A stretch of 64,000 bases of DNA, from positions 1,612,001 to 1,676,000 of the forward strand of contig NZ_OZ257126.1 in assembly GCF_965278975.1 (NCBI RefSeq), in the 5' to 3' direction. Positions 23,456-30,881 of the stretch are shown piece by piece. Each line of letters starts with the position of its first letter. Within the stretch, counting starts at the first letter, position 1. Position numbers and translations under genes: made by a program. The stretch comes from Ferrovibrio sp965278975 (GTDB taxonomy: Bacteria > Pseudomonadota > Alphaproteobacteria > Ferrovibrionales > Ferrovibrionaceae). A model generated the notes under the pieces. The model saw only the letters and a program-made list of their open reading frames with translations, made no database searches and had not been told where the DNA came from.

Positions 23456-24631
23456 ATGAAGTGGCTGCTGCTCGATACCGCGCTCGACGATTGCCTCGCC
23501 GCCATCGCCGATGGCGATGCGATCCTGACGGAACAACGTGGTTTGGGAGGGAAGGGTCATGCCGAGCGCCTGCTGCCGACCATCGAAGCGGCGCGCCAGG
23601 CCGCCGGGCTTGAACTGAAAGAACTGGAGGCCATCGCCGTCACCATCGGGCCGGGTTCCTTCACCGGCATCCGTACCGCGCTGAGCGTGGCGCGGGGCTT
23701 AAGCCTTGCCTTGCGCAAACCGCTCTGGGGCGTGACCACAACCGAGGCGCTGGGCTTGCAGGCAGCCCAGGCCGGCCGCGCCACCGTGGCGGTGATCGAT
23801 GCGCGGCGCGGCGAAGTCTATCTCCAGGCTTTCGCCGCCAGTACTGCCGGATCGGGCGCAGCCCAACTTGGCATCCCGCTCTGGCCAGCCTGCATCCTGC
23901 CGCTGGATCAGGCCGAAGCCATCCTGCCCGCCGGGCCGCTCACCCTGGTCGGTTCCGGCGCGGCCTTGTTGCGGCCGCAGCCGGAGCGCAGCATCGCGGC
24001 CTGTCCGTCGCAGCCGACGGCGCAATCGCTGTTGCAGGCCGCCAGGCAGGCCGCCGGACATTGGCAGCCGGGCGACGCCCGGCCGGTGCCGCCCAAGCCG
24101 CTTTACATCCGCCCGCCCGATGCCGCGCTGCCGCGCGTGGTGCAGCCGGCGGCGAGCCTGAGCGTGACCATCCAGCCCGCCGATGCCAGCCATGCGGCGA
24201 TCTTGAGCGCCATGCACCGCGAAGGCTTCCATGACGGCTGGAGCGAGGCGGCTTTGCGCGACCTGCTCGGCATGCCGGGTGCCTTCGTGCTGCTGGCGAT
24301 CGATCCGGCGGGGCAGCCGGCCGGCTTCGCCTTTGGCCGGGTCGCCGCCGATGAGGCGGAAGTCATCACCATCACGGTGCGGCCGCGCCTGCGCCAGCTC
24401 GGCATCGGTGCGGCGTTGCTCAAGGCCCTGGCGGCGGAGGCGAAGCGCCGCGGTGCCGGCAGCCTGTTCCTGGAAGTGGCGGTGAGCAACCTGGCGGCGC
24501 AGGCTTTGTATCGTGCCGGCGGGTTCCAGCAGGTCGGCCGGCGCAAGGATTACTATCAACTGGAAAGAATATCCCCGGATGCAGCCCTGCGCTTCGAGGA
24601 TGGCTTGGTGATGCGGGCAGAAATTCATTAA
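23456..24631 (+). CDS. TsaB-RimI fusion: tRNA t6A protein plus N-acetyltransferase
   Basis: A 391-residue fusion in one open frame. Residues 1 to about 225 are TsaB: MKWLLLDTALDDCLAAI, GGKGHAERLLPTIE, ITIGPGSFTGIRT-like VTIGPGSFTGIRTALSVA, and AVIDARRGEVYLQAF. Residues about 235-391 are a RimI-type GNAT domain with the acetyl-CoA loop VRPRLRQLGIGAALLKALAA and the terminal LYRAGGFQQVGRRKDYYQ. TsaB forms the t6A37 tRNA-modification complex with TsaD and TsaE; RimI acetylates ribosomal protein S18 N-terminus. The two are usually separate adjacent genes. No stop or frameshift lies in the linker. Confidence 0.92.
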   Translation: MKWLLLDTALDDCLAAIADGDAILTEQRGLGGKGHAERLLPTIEAARQAAGLELKELEAIAVTIGPGSFTGIRTALSVARGLSLALRKPLWGVTTTEALGLQAAQAGRATVAVIDARRGEVYLQAFAASTAGSGAAQLGIPLWPACILPLDQAEAILPAGPLTLVGSGAALLRPQPERSIAACPSQPTAQSLLQAARQAAGHWQPGDARPVPPKPLYIRPPDAALPRVVQPAASLSVTIQPADASHAAILSAMHREGFHDGWSEAALRDLLGMPGAFVLLAIDPAGQPAGFAFGRVAADEAEVITITVRPRLRQLGIGAALLKALAAEAKRRGAGSLFLEVAVSNLAAQALYRAGGFQQVGRRKDYYQLERISPDAALRFEDGLVMRAEIH

Positions 24632-24674
24632 ACTTAGACTTATTCGCAGCCTGATCTCTGGCGATTCCGGCCCG

Positions 24675-24689
24675 GCAATACTATATTGC
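24675..24689. promoter_or_regulatory. Inverted repeat in the mucR promoter region
   Basis: GCAATA-CTA-TATTGC is a perfect palindrome 35 bases upstream of the mucR start, followed by a related TATTTGCC at 24701. MucR/Ros proteins autoregulate, so this may be the operator; binding is not shown. Confidence 0.4.
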
Positions 24690-24723
24690 ACAGTAGCGAA
24701 TATTTGCCGCCGGGGATCGGGAA

Positions 24724-25161
24724 ATGGCCGAGGCCACGAATAAATCGGAATTGCTGTCGCTGACAGCCGATATCGTTGCCGCGCATGTCTCGCATAACAA
24801 GGTGGAGACTGCCGAATTGCCGGCACTGATCCGCCAGGTTTTCGGCACCCTGGCCGGGCTGGATGGCAGCGCGGTTGTCCCCTCGGTGGCGGCGGCAGCG
24901 GTTGCCGACAAGTTGCAGCCGGCGGTGCCGATCAAGAAATCGGTGGCGGCCGACTACATCATCTGCCTGGAAGACGGCAAGAAACTGAAGATGCTCAAGC
25001 GTCACCTGATGAGCCACTATGACATGACGCCGGAGCAGTATCGCGAGAAGTGGGGCCTGCCGGCGGATTATCCGATGGTGGCACCGAACTACGCCTTGCA
25101 TCGTCAGGCGCTGGCGAAGAAGATCGGGCTCGGTACGGCACGCCGCAAGGGCGGCCGTTAG
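24724..25161 (+). CDS. mucR: MucR/Ros family zinc-finger transcriptional regulator
   Basis: A 145-residue regulator. The C-terminal half carries the MucR/Ros zinc finger, IICLEDGKKLKMLKRHLMSH followed by YDMTPEQYREKWGLPADYPM, with a Cys and two His as visible ligands. The N-terminal half (LTADIVAAHVSHNKV, then LIRQVFGTLAGL) is the oligomerisation region. MucR proteins are H-NS-like gene silencers that control exopolysaccharide, motility and cell-cycle genes, often together with CtrA. The gene precedes fur on the same strand. Confidence 0.93.
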   Translation: MAEATNKSELLSLTADIVAAHVSHNKVETAELPALIRQVFGTLAGLDGSAVVPSVAAAAVADKLQPAVPIKKSVAADYIICLEDGKKLKMLKRHLMSHYDMTPEQYREKWGLPADYPMVAPNYALHRQALAKKIGLGTARRKGGR

Positions 25162-25219
25162 ATTCCCCGGGGTGATGGATGGCCCGGCTTTCCGGGCATA
25201 ACAGGGAGCAGGTGACGGC

Positions 25220-25654
25220 ATGACCAGCCGCCTTGAGCAATTGTGCATGACCAAGGGCATGCGCATGACCGAGCAGCGCCGGGTGATCGCGCGCGTGCTC
25301 AGCCAATCCTCCGACCATCCGGATGTTGAGGAATTGCATCGGCGCAGCCATGCGGTGGACCCGCGCATCTCGATCGCCACGGTGTACCGCACCGTGCGCC
25401 TGTTCGAGGAAGCCGGCATCCTCAGCCGGCTCGATTTCGGCGATGGCCGTGCGCGCTACGAGGAAATGCCGGAAGCGCATCACGACCACCTGATCGATAC
25501 CCGCACCGGCAATATCATCGAGTTCAACGATCCCGAACTCGAAGCCCTGCAGGAAAAGATCGCGGCCCGGCTCGGCTACCGCCTGGTGGATCACCGGCTT
25601 GAGCTTTACGGCGTGCCGCTCGCGGATGCGGCCGATCCCAAGGGCCGCAAGTAA
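25220..25654 (+). CDS. fur: Fur family metal-responsive regulator
   Basis: A 144-residue Fur-family repressor. DNA-binding half: RMTEQRRVIARVLSQSSDHP and ISIATVYRTVRLFEEAGIL; metal/dimer half: ARYEEMPEAHHDHLIDTRTG then IIEFNDPELEALQEKIAARLGY. It lacks the CxxC pairs of E. coli Fur, as is normal for alphaproteobacterial Fur/Mur proteins, some of which sense manganese. GGGAGCAGGTGACGGC precedes the ATG. It is probably cotranscribed with mucR and perhaps plsC. Confidence 0.93.
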   Translation: MTSRLEQLCMTKGMRMTEQRRVIARVLSQSSDHPDVEELHRRSHAVDPRISIATVYRTVRLFEEAGILSRLDFGDGRARYEEMPEAHHDHLIDTRTGNIIEFNDPELEALQEKIAARLGYRLVDHRLELYGVPLADAADPKGRK

Positions 25655-25701
25655 TTATCAATCCGGCCGCTGGGCCTATCGGTATCACTGGTACTTACTC
25701 C

Positions 25702-26568
25702 ATGGCCCTGCGCCCCACGCTGATCCTGCTGCTGTTCCTGTGCTGGACGCTGCCGCTGATTCCAGTGCAGATGCTGCTGGTGAAGCTGCAGCATCCCGGG
25801 CGCAAATGGCTGCCGCTGTATTATCACCGCGTCGTTGCCTGGCTGATGCGGGTGAATATCCGCGTCGAGGGCCGCCCGGCCGATCAGGCGCCGGTGCTGT
25901 TCATCATCAATCATATTTCCTGGCTCGATATCGTGGTGCTCTCCACCGTGGTGCCGGTCAGCTTCGTGGCCAAGAGCGAGATCGAATCCTGGCCGTTCTT
26001 CGGCCTGCTGTCGCGGCTGCAGCGTACCGTGTTCGTGCAGCGCAATGTGCGGCAGAAGACCGCCGAGCATCGCGACGAGATGCAGGAGCGCCTGGCGGCA
26101 GGCGACAACCTGATCCTGTTCCCGGAAGGCACCTCGTCGGACGGCCTGCGCATCCTGCCGTTCAAGACCGCCTTCTTCGCCCTGGCGGAGCAGCCGGTGA
26201 ACGGCCGGCCGCTCACCGTGCAGCCGGTCAGCCTGGGCTATGCCAAGCTCAACCACATGCCGGTGGGGCGGCGCTGGATGCATCTGTTTGCCTGGCTCGG
26301 CGACGAGGATCTGGTGCCGCATCTGTGGCGCTACCTGAAATCCGGCCCGGCGGAAGCCGTAATCGAGTTCCACCAGCCGGTGACGATCCAGGATTTCAAG
26401 TCGCGCAAGGACATGGCGGCGCATTGCCATCAGGTGGTGATCGAGGGCCTGTCCGATATCAATGCCGGCCGCGAGCCGGGGCTGCGCAGCCTGCCGAAAT
26501 CGCGCCTCGGCCCGCCCGAGGAGCCGGCCACCGAGGATGGCGGCGACATTGCCCTCCCGGAAAAATAA
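25702..26568 (+). CDS. plsC: 1-acyl-sn-glycerol-3-phosphate acyltransferase
   Basis: A 288-residue membrane-associated acyltransferase. An N-terminal hydrophobic anchor (LTLILLLFLCWTLPLIPVQM-like, residues 6-26) precedes the catalytic motif NHISWLD (His71, Asp76), the substrate motif FPEGTSS (140-146) and the motif TVQPVSLGYAK. It makes phosphatidic acid for phospholipid synthesis; the OlsA branch acylates lyso-ornithine lipid and looks very similar, so substrate is not fully certain. A polar, acidic C-terminal tail follows the domain. Confidence 0.88.
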   Translation: MALRPTLILLLFLCWTLPLIPVQMLLVKLQHPGRKWLPLYYHRVVAWLMRVNIRVEGRPADQAPVLFIINHISWLDIVVLSTVVPVSFVAKSEIESWPFFGLLSRLQRTVFVQRNVRQKTAEHRDEMQERLAAGDNLILFPEGTSSDGLRILPFKTAFFALAEQPVNGRPLTVQPVSLGYAKLNHMPVGRRWMHLFAWLGDEDLVPHLWRYLKSGPAEAVIEFHQPVTIQDFKSRKDMAAHCHQVVIEGLSDINAGREPGLRSLPKSRLGPPEEPATEDGGDIALPEK

Positions 26569-26613
26569 CCATTTGAAAAATCTATGACATTTTTACCCTC
26601 CGCGCTTCATCGC

Positions 26614-26641
26614 TTGACGGCGGCGGGGTGGGTGATAGTGT
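26614..26641 (+). promoter_or_regulatory. Possible sigma-70-type promoter for miaB
   Basis: TTGACG (26614-26619) and TAGTGT (26636-26641) are 16 bases apart, about 65 bases before the miaB start. The -35 is good for alphaproteobacteria; the -10 is weak. Confidence 0.35.
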
Positions 26642-26707
26642 GGTTCGCAGTCGCAACGTGACGAGGAGTCCAGGACCGGCGGCTTCCGCCCGGCTCCAAC
26701 AACGCTC

Positions 26708-28171
26708 TTGGCCAGAAAACTCTATATTAAAACATACGGTTGCCAGATGAACGTGTACGACTCCGCCCGCATGGTGGACGTACTGGCACCGCTCGGATAC
26801 GCCAAGACCGATTCGCCCGAGGATGCCGACATGGTGATCCTCAATACCTGCCATATCCGCGAAAAGGCCGCCGAGAAGGTATTCTCGGAACTGGGCCATT
26901 GGCGCCGGCGCAAGGAAACCGGTGCCGATCTCACCATCGCGGTGGCCGGCTGCGTCGCCCAGGCCGAGGGCGAGGAAATCCTCAACCGCGCCCCCTTCGT
27001 CGACATGGTGGTCGGCCCGCAGGCCTATCACCGCCTGCCCGAATTGCTGGCCCAGGCCGAGCGCCACAAGGACCGCCGCCGGCTCAAGCCCGGTGCCCGG
27101 GCGCCGCGGCTTGGCGTGCTCGATACCGATTTTCCCGCCGATACGAAATTCGACCATCTGCCGGAAGTCCTGGCGACCCCGCCCGGCCCGATCGCCTTCC
27201 TGGCGGTGCAGGAAGGCTGCGACAAGTTCTGCACCTTCTGCGTCGTGCCCTATACGCGCGGCGCGGAATATTCCCGCCCGCCGGAAGCCATTCTCGCCGA
27301 AGCCGAACGCCTGGTGGCCGGTGGTGCGCGCGAGATCGCGTTGCTGGGCCAGAATGTGAATGCCTATCACGGCGAGGCCAAGGATGGCCGCATCTGGTCG
27401 CTGGCCGATCTGCTCACCGAACTGCATCGCCGCCACAGCCTGGGCACCAATGCACCGCGCTGGCGCTACACCACCTCGCATCCGCGCGAGATGGATGATG
27501 CGCTGATCCGCGCCCATGGCGAGCTTGAGCATCTGATGCCGTTCCTGCATCTGCCGGTGCAGGCAGGTTCGGATGCCATCCTCAAGGCGATGAATCGCGG
27601 CCATGAGGCCGGGCTTTACCTTGATGTTGTGCGCCGGCTGCGTGCGGCGCGGCCGGATATTGCACTGTCGGGTGATTTCATCGTCGGTTTCCCGGGCGAG
27701 AGCGACAAGGATTTTGCCGCCACGCTGCAATTGGTGCGCGATGCCAATTACGCCCAGGCATTCAGCTTCAAATATTCCGCGCGTCCTGGCACGCCGGCGG
27801 CTTTGCTGCCGAACCAGGTGGCGGAAAGCGTGAAGGAAGCGCGCCTCGCCGCCCTGCTTGAGCTGCTGCGCGAACAGCAGGCAGCCTTCAATGCCGCGAT
27901 GGTCGGTCGCCGGGTGCAGGTGCTGCTCGATCGTGTCGGCAAGCGGTCGGGCCAGTTGCTGGGCCGCAGCCCCTATATGCAGCCGGTGCTGGTTGAGGCA
28001 CAGCAGGCGGGTGCAGCGAGCGCCGCCATCGGGCAGATGCTCGATGTCGAGATCGCCAACGGTTATCTGAACAATCTCGTCGCCGCGCCCATTGCTGCGC
28101 CCGGGGCCGTGCCCGGGACTACACCCGGGGCTGCACCGCGCGCTGCTCTGACGGATCAGGAGGCCGCATGA
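26708..28171 (+). CDS. miaB: tRNA-2-methylthio-N6-dimethylallyladenosine synthase
   Basis: A 487-residue radical-SAM methylthiotransferase modifying A37 of tRNAs. First cluster cysteines: Cys12 (KTYGCQMN), Cys48 (NTCHIREKA), Cys82 (AVAGCVAQ). Radical-SAM CxxxCxxC: Cys171, Cys175, Cys178 (EGCDKFCTFCVVPYTRG). A C-terminal TRAM domain follows, then an Ala/Pro/Gly tail. The only start that keeps Cys12 is TTG 26708, as no in-frame ATG or GTG exists upstream near it and the next ATG (26747) loses the first ligand. No clear ribosome site is seen, suggesting low expression. Confidence 0.95.
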   Translation: MARKLYIKTYGCQMNVYDSARMVDVLAPLGYAKTDSPEDADMVILNTCHIREKAAEKVFSELGHWRRRKETGADLTIAVAGCVAQAEGEEILNRAPFVDMVVGPQAYHRLPELLAQAERHKDRRRLKPGARAPRLGVLDTDFPADTKFDHLPEVLATPPGPIAFLAVQEGCDKFCTFCVVPYTRGAEYSRPPEAILAEAERLVAGGAREIALLGQNVNAYHGEAKDGRIWSLADLLTELHRRHSLGTNAPRWRYTTSHPREMDDALIRAHGELEHLMPFLHLPVQAGSDAILKAMNRGHEAGLYLDVVRRLRAARPDIALSGDFIVGFPGESDKDFAATLQLVRDANYAQAFSFKYSARPGTPAALLPNQVAESVKEARLAALLELLREQQAAFNAAMVGRRVQVLLDRVGKRSGQLLGRSPYMQPVLVEAQQAGAASAAIGQMLDVEIANGYLNNLVAAPIAAPGAVPGTTPGAAPRAALTDQEAA

Positions 28172-28220
28172 TCCTGGGCTTCCGGCGTCGTTTCGCCTGC
28201 CCTGCCTCGGCAAGAGGATC

Positions 28221-29399
28221 ATGCCCATGAGTGCTCCGGCCAATCCGCAGACACGTCAGCCCGTGATTCTTGATTTTGCCGATAACCGTCTGCTGTCGAT
28301 GCTGTTCGGCGAGCATGACCGGCATCTTTCGCGCATCGAGCAGCAGCTCGGCGTGTCTGTTTCGCCGCGCGGCAACCGCGTGGTGATCAGCGGGCCGGAG
28401 GCAGCGCAGCAATCGGCGCGCGCCGTGCTGATCGAATTATATGGCCGACTTGAAAACGGCGCGTTGATCGAAATGGGTGATGTGGAAGGGTCCGTGCGCA
28501 TGGCGCTCGGCCGCCAGCAGGAAGCAACCAGTCAGCAGTCAGCAACCAGTCAGGAAACAGCAACCAATCGGGGAGGCGAAATGCAGGCATTCGGCAAATC
28601 CGTGGTCACTCAGGCGATGCCCTCCACCAGGGCGTCGCGCGAAGCAGAGGCACGCGCCGCAGAGCGCGCCGCCGCGAACACGGAGGGCCGGCTGCCCGAT
28701 GGCGCCATCCGCACCAAGAAACGCGTGATCGTGCCGCGCTCGCAGACCCAGAGCCGCTACATCGCCGAATTGCTGCGCCATGAACTGGTCTTCGGCCTCG
28801 GGCCTGCCGGCACTGGCAAGACCTATCTCGCTGTTGCCGTTGCCGTGCAGATGCTGCTGGATGGCCGCGTCGACCGCATCATCCTGTCGCGCCCCGCCGT
28901 GGAAGCCGGCGAACGCCTCGGCTTCCTGCCGGGCGACATGCGCGAGAAGATCGATCCCTATCTGCGCCCGCTCTACGATGCACTCTACGACATGCTGCCG
29001 CCGGAGCGCGTCGAGAAGGGCCTCGCCTCGGGCGAGATCGAAGTGGCGCCGCTGGCCTTCATGCGTGGCCGTACGCTGGCCAATGCCGTGGTGATTCTCG
29101 ATGAAGCGCAGAATACCTCGCCGGTGCAGATGAAGATGCTGCTGACGCGCCTGGGCGAGAATTCGCGTCTGGTGGTCACCGGCGACCTGTCGCAGATCGA
29201 CCTGCCGCTCGGCGTGCCGTCCGGGCTGCGTGATGCGCTCGATATTCTGGAAGGCATCGAAGGCATTTCCTTCGTGCGCTTCTCGGATCAGGACGTGGTG
29301 CGCCATCCGCTGGTCACCAAGGTGGTGCGGGCCTATGCCCAGCGCGAACAGGAACTCGGCTTGGCGCGGCCCGATGCCGCCGGCACCCGGCGCCGCTAG
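28221..29399 (+). CDS. ybeZ: PhoH-like ATPase (YbeZ)
   Basis: A 392-residue protein with an N-terminal KH-like region (NRLLSMLFGEHDRHLSRIEQ, then GVSVSPRGNRVVISG) and a P-loop ATPase domain: Walker A FGLGPAGTGKTYLA (about residues 191-204), ILSRPAVEAGERLGFLPGDM and Walker B AVVILDEAQNTSP. The stretch between the domains (about residues 97-120) is a Gln/Thr/Ser-rich linker with a repeated SQQ/SQE-type pattern. YbeZ works with YbeY in rRNA maturation; the genes are adjacent here. GAGGATC precedes ATG 28221; ATG 28227 is an alternative. Confidence 0.94.
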   Translation: MPMSAPANPQTRQPVILDFADNRLLSMLFGEHDRHLSRIEQQLGVSVSPRGNRVVISGPEAAQQSARAVLIELYGRLENGALIEMGDVEGSVRMALGRQQEATSQQSATSQETATNRGGEMQAFGKSVVTQAMPSTRASREAEARAAERAAANTEGRLPDGAIRTKKRVIVPRSQTQSRYIAELLRHELVFGLGPAGTGKTYLAVAVAVQMLLDGRVDRIILSRPAVEAGERLGFLPGDMREKIDPYLRPLYDALYDMLPPERVEKGLASGEIEVAPLAFMRGRTLANAVVILDEAQNTSPVQMKMLLTRLGENSRLVVTGDLSQIDLPLGVPSGLRDALDILEGIEGISFVRFSDQDVVRHPLVTKVVRAYAQREQELGLARPDAAGTRRR

Positions 29400-29408
29400 G
29401 AACCAGTC

Positions 29409-29993
29409 ATGCCATCCGGAGAGGGCAATAGTAGCGTAGCGCGCTTCACCATCGATCTCAGGCTGGCCGATCCAGCCTGGCGCCGTGCCCTACCCAATGC
29501 CGCCGCCCTGGTGCGCCGCGCCTGCCGCGCCGCGCTGAAGGATGAACTGCCCCGGGGCCGCACGGCGCTGTCGCTGCTGCTCACCAGCGATGCCGAGATG
29601 ATGCAGCTCAACACCGATTGGCGCGGCAAGCCGAAGCCGACCAATGTGCTGTCGTTTCCCGCCGAAGGCGCGGTGGACCCGTCCAAGCCGCCACCCTATC
29701 TCGGCGATATCGCGCTCGGCCTGGAAATCTGCCAGCAGGAGGCGCGTGCACAGCACAAGCCGCTCGCCGACCATGTGGCGCATCTGGTGGTGCATGGCAC
29801 GCTGCATCTGCTCGGCTATGACCACGAAACCGATGAGCAGGCGCAGGCAATGGAGCCGCGCGAAGTCGAAATCCTCGGGGGCCTGAAGATTCCCGATCCC
29901 TATGCCCGACCGCAGCCCCAGCCCCGGGGCCGGGCCAAAACAGCGCCGCGCGGCAAGCAGCCAGTGCCGGCCGGAAGGAAGAAGAAGTCATGA
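29409..29993 (+). CDS. ybeY: Endoribonuclease YbeY
   Basis: A 194-residue zinc endoribonuclease acting in 16S rRNA 3' maturation and ribosome quality control. The metal site is His129, His133 and His139 in VVHGTLHLLGYDHE; the preceding GKPKPTNVLSFPAEG is the second family motif. The C-terminal tail (after residue 160) is basic and Pro/Arg/Lys-rich, longer than in E. coli. The stop overlaps the corC start (ATGA). Confidence 0.95.
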   Translation: MPSGEGNSSVARFTIDLRLADPAWRRALPNAAALVRRACRAALKDELPRGRTALSLLLTSDAEMMQLNTDWRGKPKPTNVLSFPAEGAVDPSKPPPYLGDIALGLEICQQEARAQHKPLADHVAHLVVHGTLHLLGYDHETDEQAQAMEPREVEILGGLKIPDPYARPQPQPRGRAKTAPRGKQPVPAGRKKKS

Positions 29994-30877
29994 GTGAGAA
30001 CCGCCCGGAGTCCGGCGGCCCAGGGTTCTGGAGCCGCCTGCTGCAGGCATTGCGCGGCCGTGGCAACGAGGAGAGCCTGCGCGAGAGCATTGAGGAATTG
30101 CTGCAGGAGAATCCCGAGACGGAAACCCCGGCAGCTTCCGCCGAGCGTGCGCTGCTGCGCAATGTGCTTGAAGTGGGCGATCTGCGCGTTGGCGAAATCC
30201 GCGTGCCGCGTGCCGATATCAATGCCGTGGCCGAGGATATCGGCTTCGATGATCTGGTGAAGGTATTTGTCGAGGCCGAACATTCGCGCCTGCCGGTCTA
30301 TCGCGAGACGCTCGACGATGTGATCGGCATGATTCACATCAAGGATGTGATGCCGTATCTCGCCGGCCGCGAGGGCTTCGCGCTGAACAAGGTGCTGCGC
30401 CGGGTGCTGGTGGTGCCGCCGAGCAAGGTGGTGCTGGACCTGCTGCGCGAGATGCGCAACACCCGCACCCATATGGCCGTGGTGGTGGATGAATATGGCG
30501 GCATCGATGGCCTGGTCACGATCGAGGATCTGGTCGAGCAGATCGTTGGCGAGATCGACGACGAGCATGACGAAGTGGAAGGCCCGCTGCTCATCGAGCG
30601 CGCGCCGGGCCTTTATGATGCGCAGGGCCGCTGCCCGATCGAGGCACTGGAAGAACGCTTCGGCCGCCGCCTGATCGATCCCGAGGAAGACGAGCCGGTG
30701 GATACGCTGAGTGGCCTGATCGTGGCCAAGCTCGGCCGCGTGCCGCAGCGCGGCGAATTGGTGGAGCATGAATCCGGCCTCGCCTTCGAGGTGGTGGATG
30801 CCGATCCGCGCCGGGTCAAGCGCGTGCGCATCCGCGTGCCGGTGGCCGAGCCGCCGGCTGCCATCGAGGGTACCTGA
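29990..30877 (+). CDS. corC: Hemolysin/CorC family CBS-domain protein
   Basis: A 295-residue soluble protein with two CBS domains (residues about 68-125, RVPRADINAVAEDI, and about 130-190, with VVVDEYGGIDGLVTIEDLVE) and a C-terminal CorC_HlyC domain (VDTLSGLIVAKLGRVPQRGE, then FEVVDADPRRVKRVRIRVP). It lacks the DUF21 membrane domain, as in E. coli CorC/YbeX, linked to magnesium/cobalt efflux or ribosome-related functions. Gene order ybeZ-ybeY-ybeX-lnt is classical. The start overlaps ybeY by 4 bases. Confidence 0.92.
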   Translation: MSENRPESGGPGFWSRLLQALRGRGNEESLRESIEELLQENPETETPAASAERALLRNVLEVGDLRVGEIRVPRADINAVAEDIGFDDLVKVFVEAEHSRLPVYRETLDDVIGMIHIKDVMPYLAGREGFALNKVLRRVLVVPPSKVVLDLLREMRNTRTHMAVVVDEYGGIDGLVTIEDLVEQIVGEIDDEHDEVEGPLLIERAPGLYDAQGRCPIEALEERFGRRLIDPEEDEPVDTLSGLIVAKLGRVPQRGELVEHESGLAFEVVDADPRRVKRVRIRVPVAEPPAAIEGT

Positions 30878-30881
30878 CGCA

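Noticed and set aside
26582..28243. 553-codon reverse frame opposite miaB
   Set aside because: Antisense to a gene with all catalytic cysteines intact; no protein family pattern.
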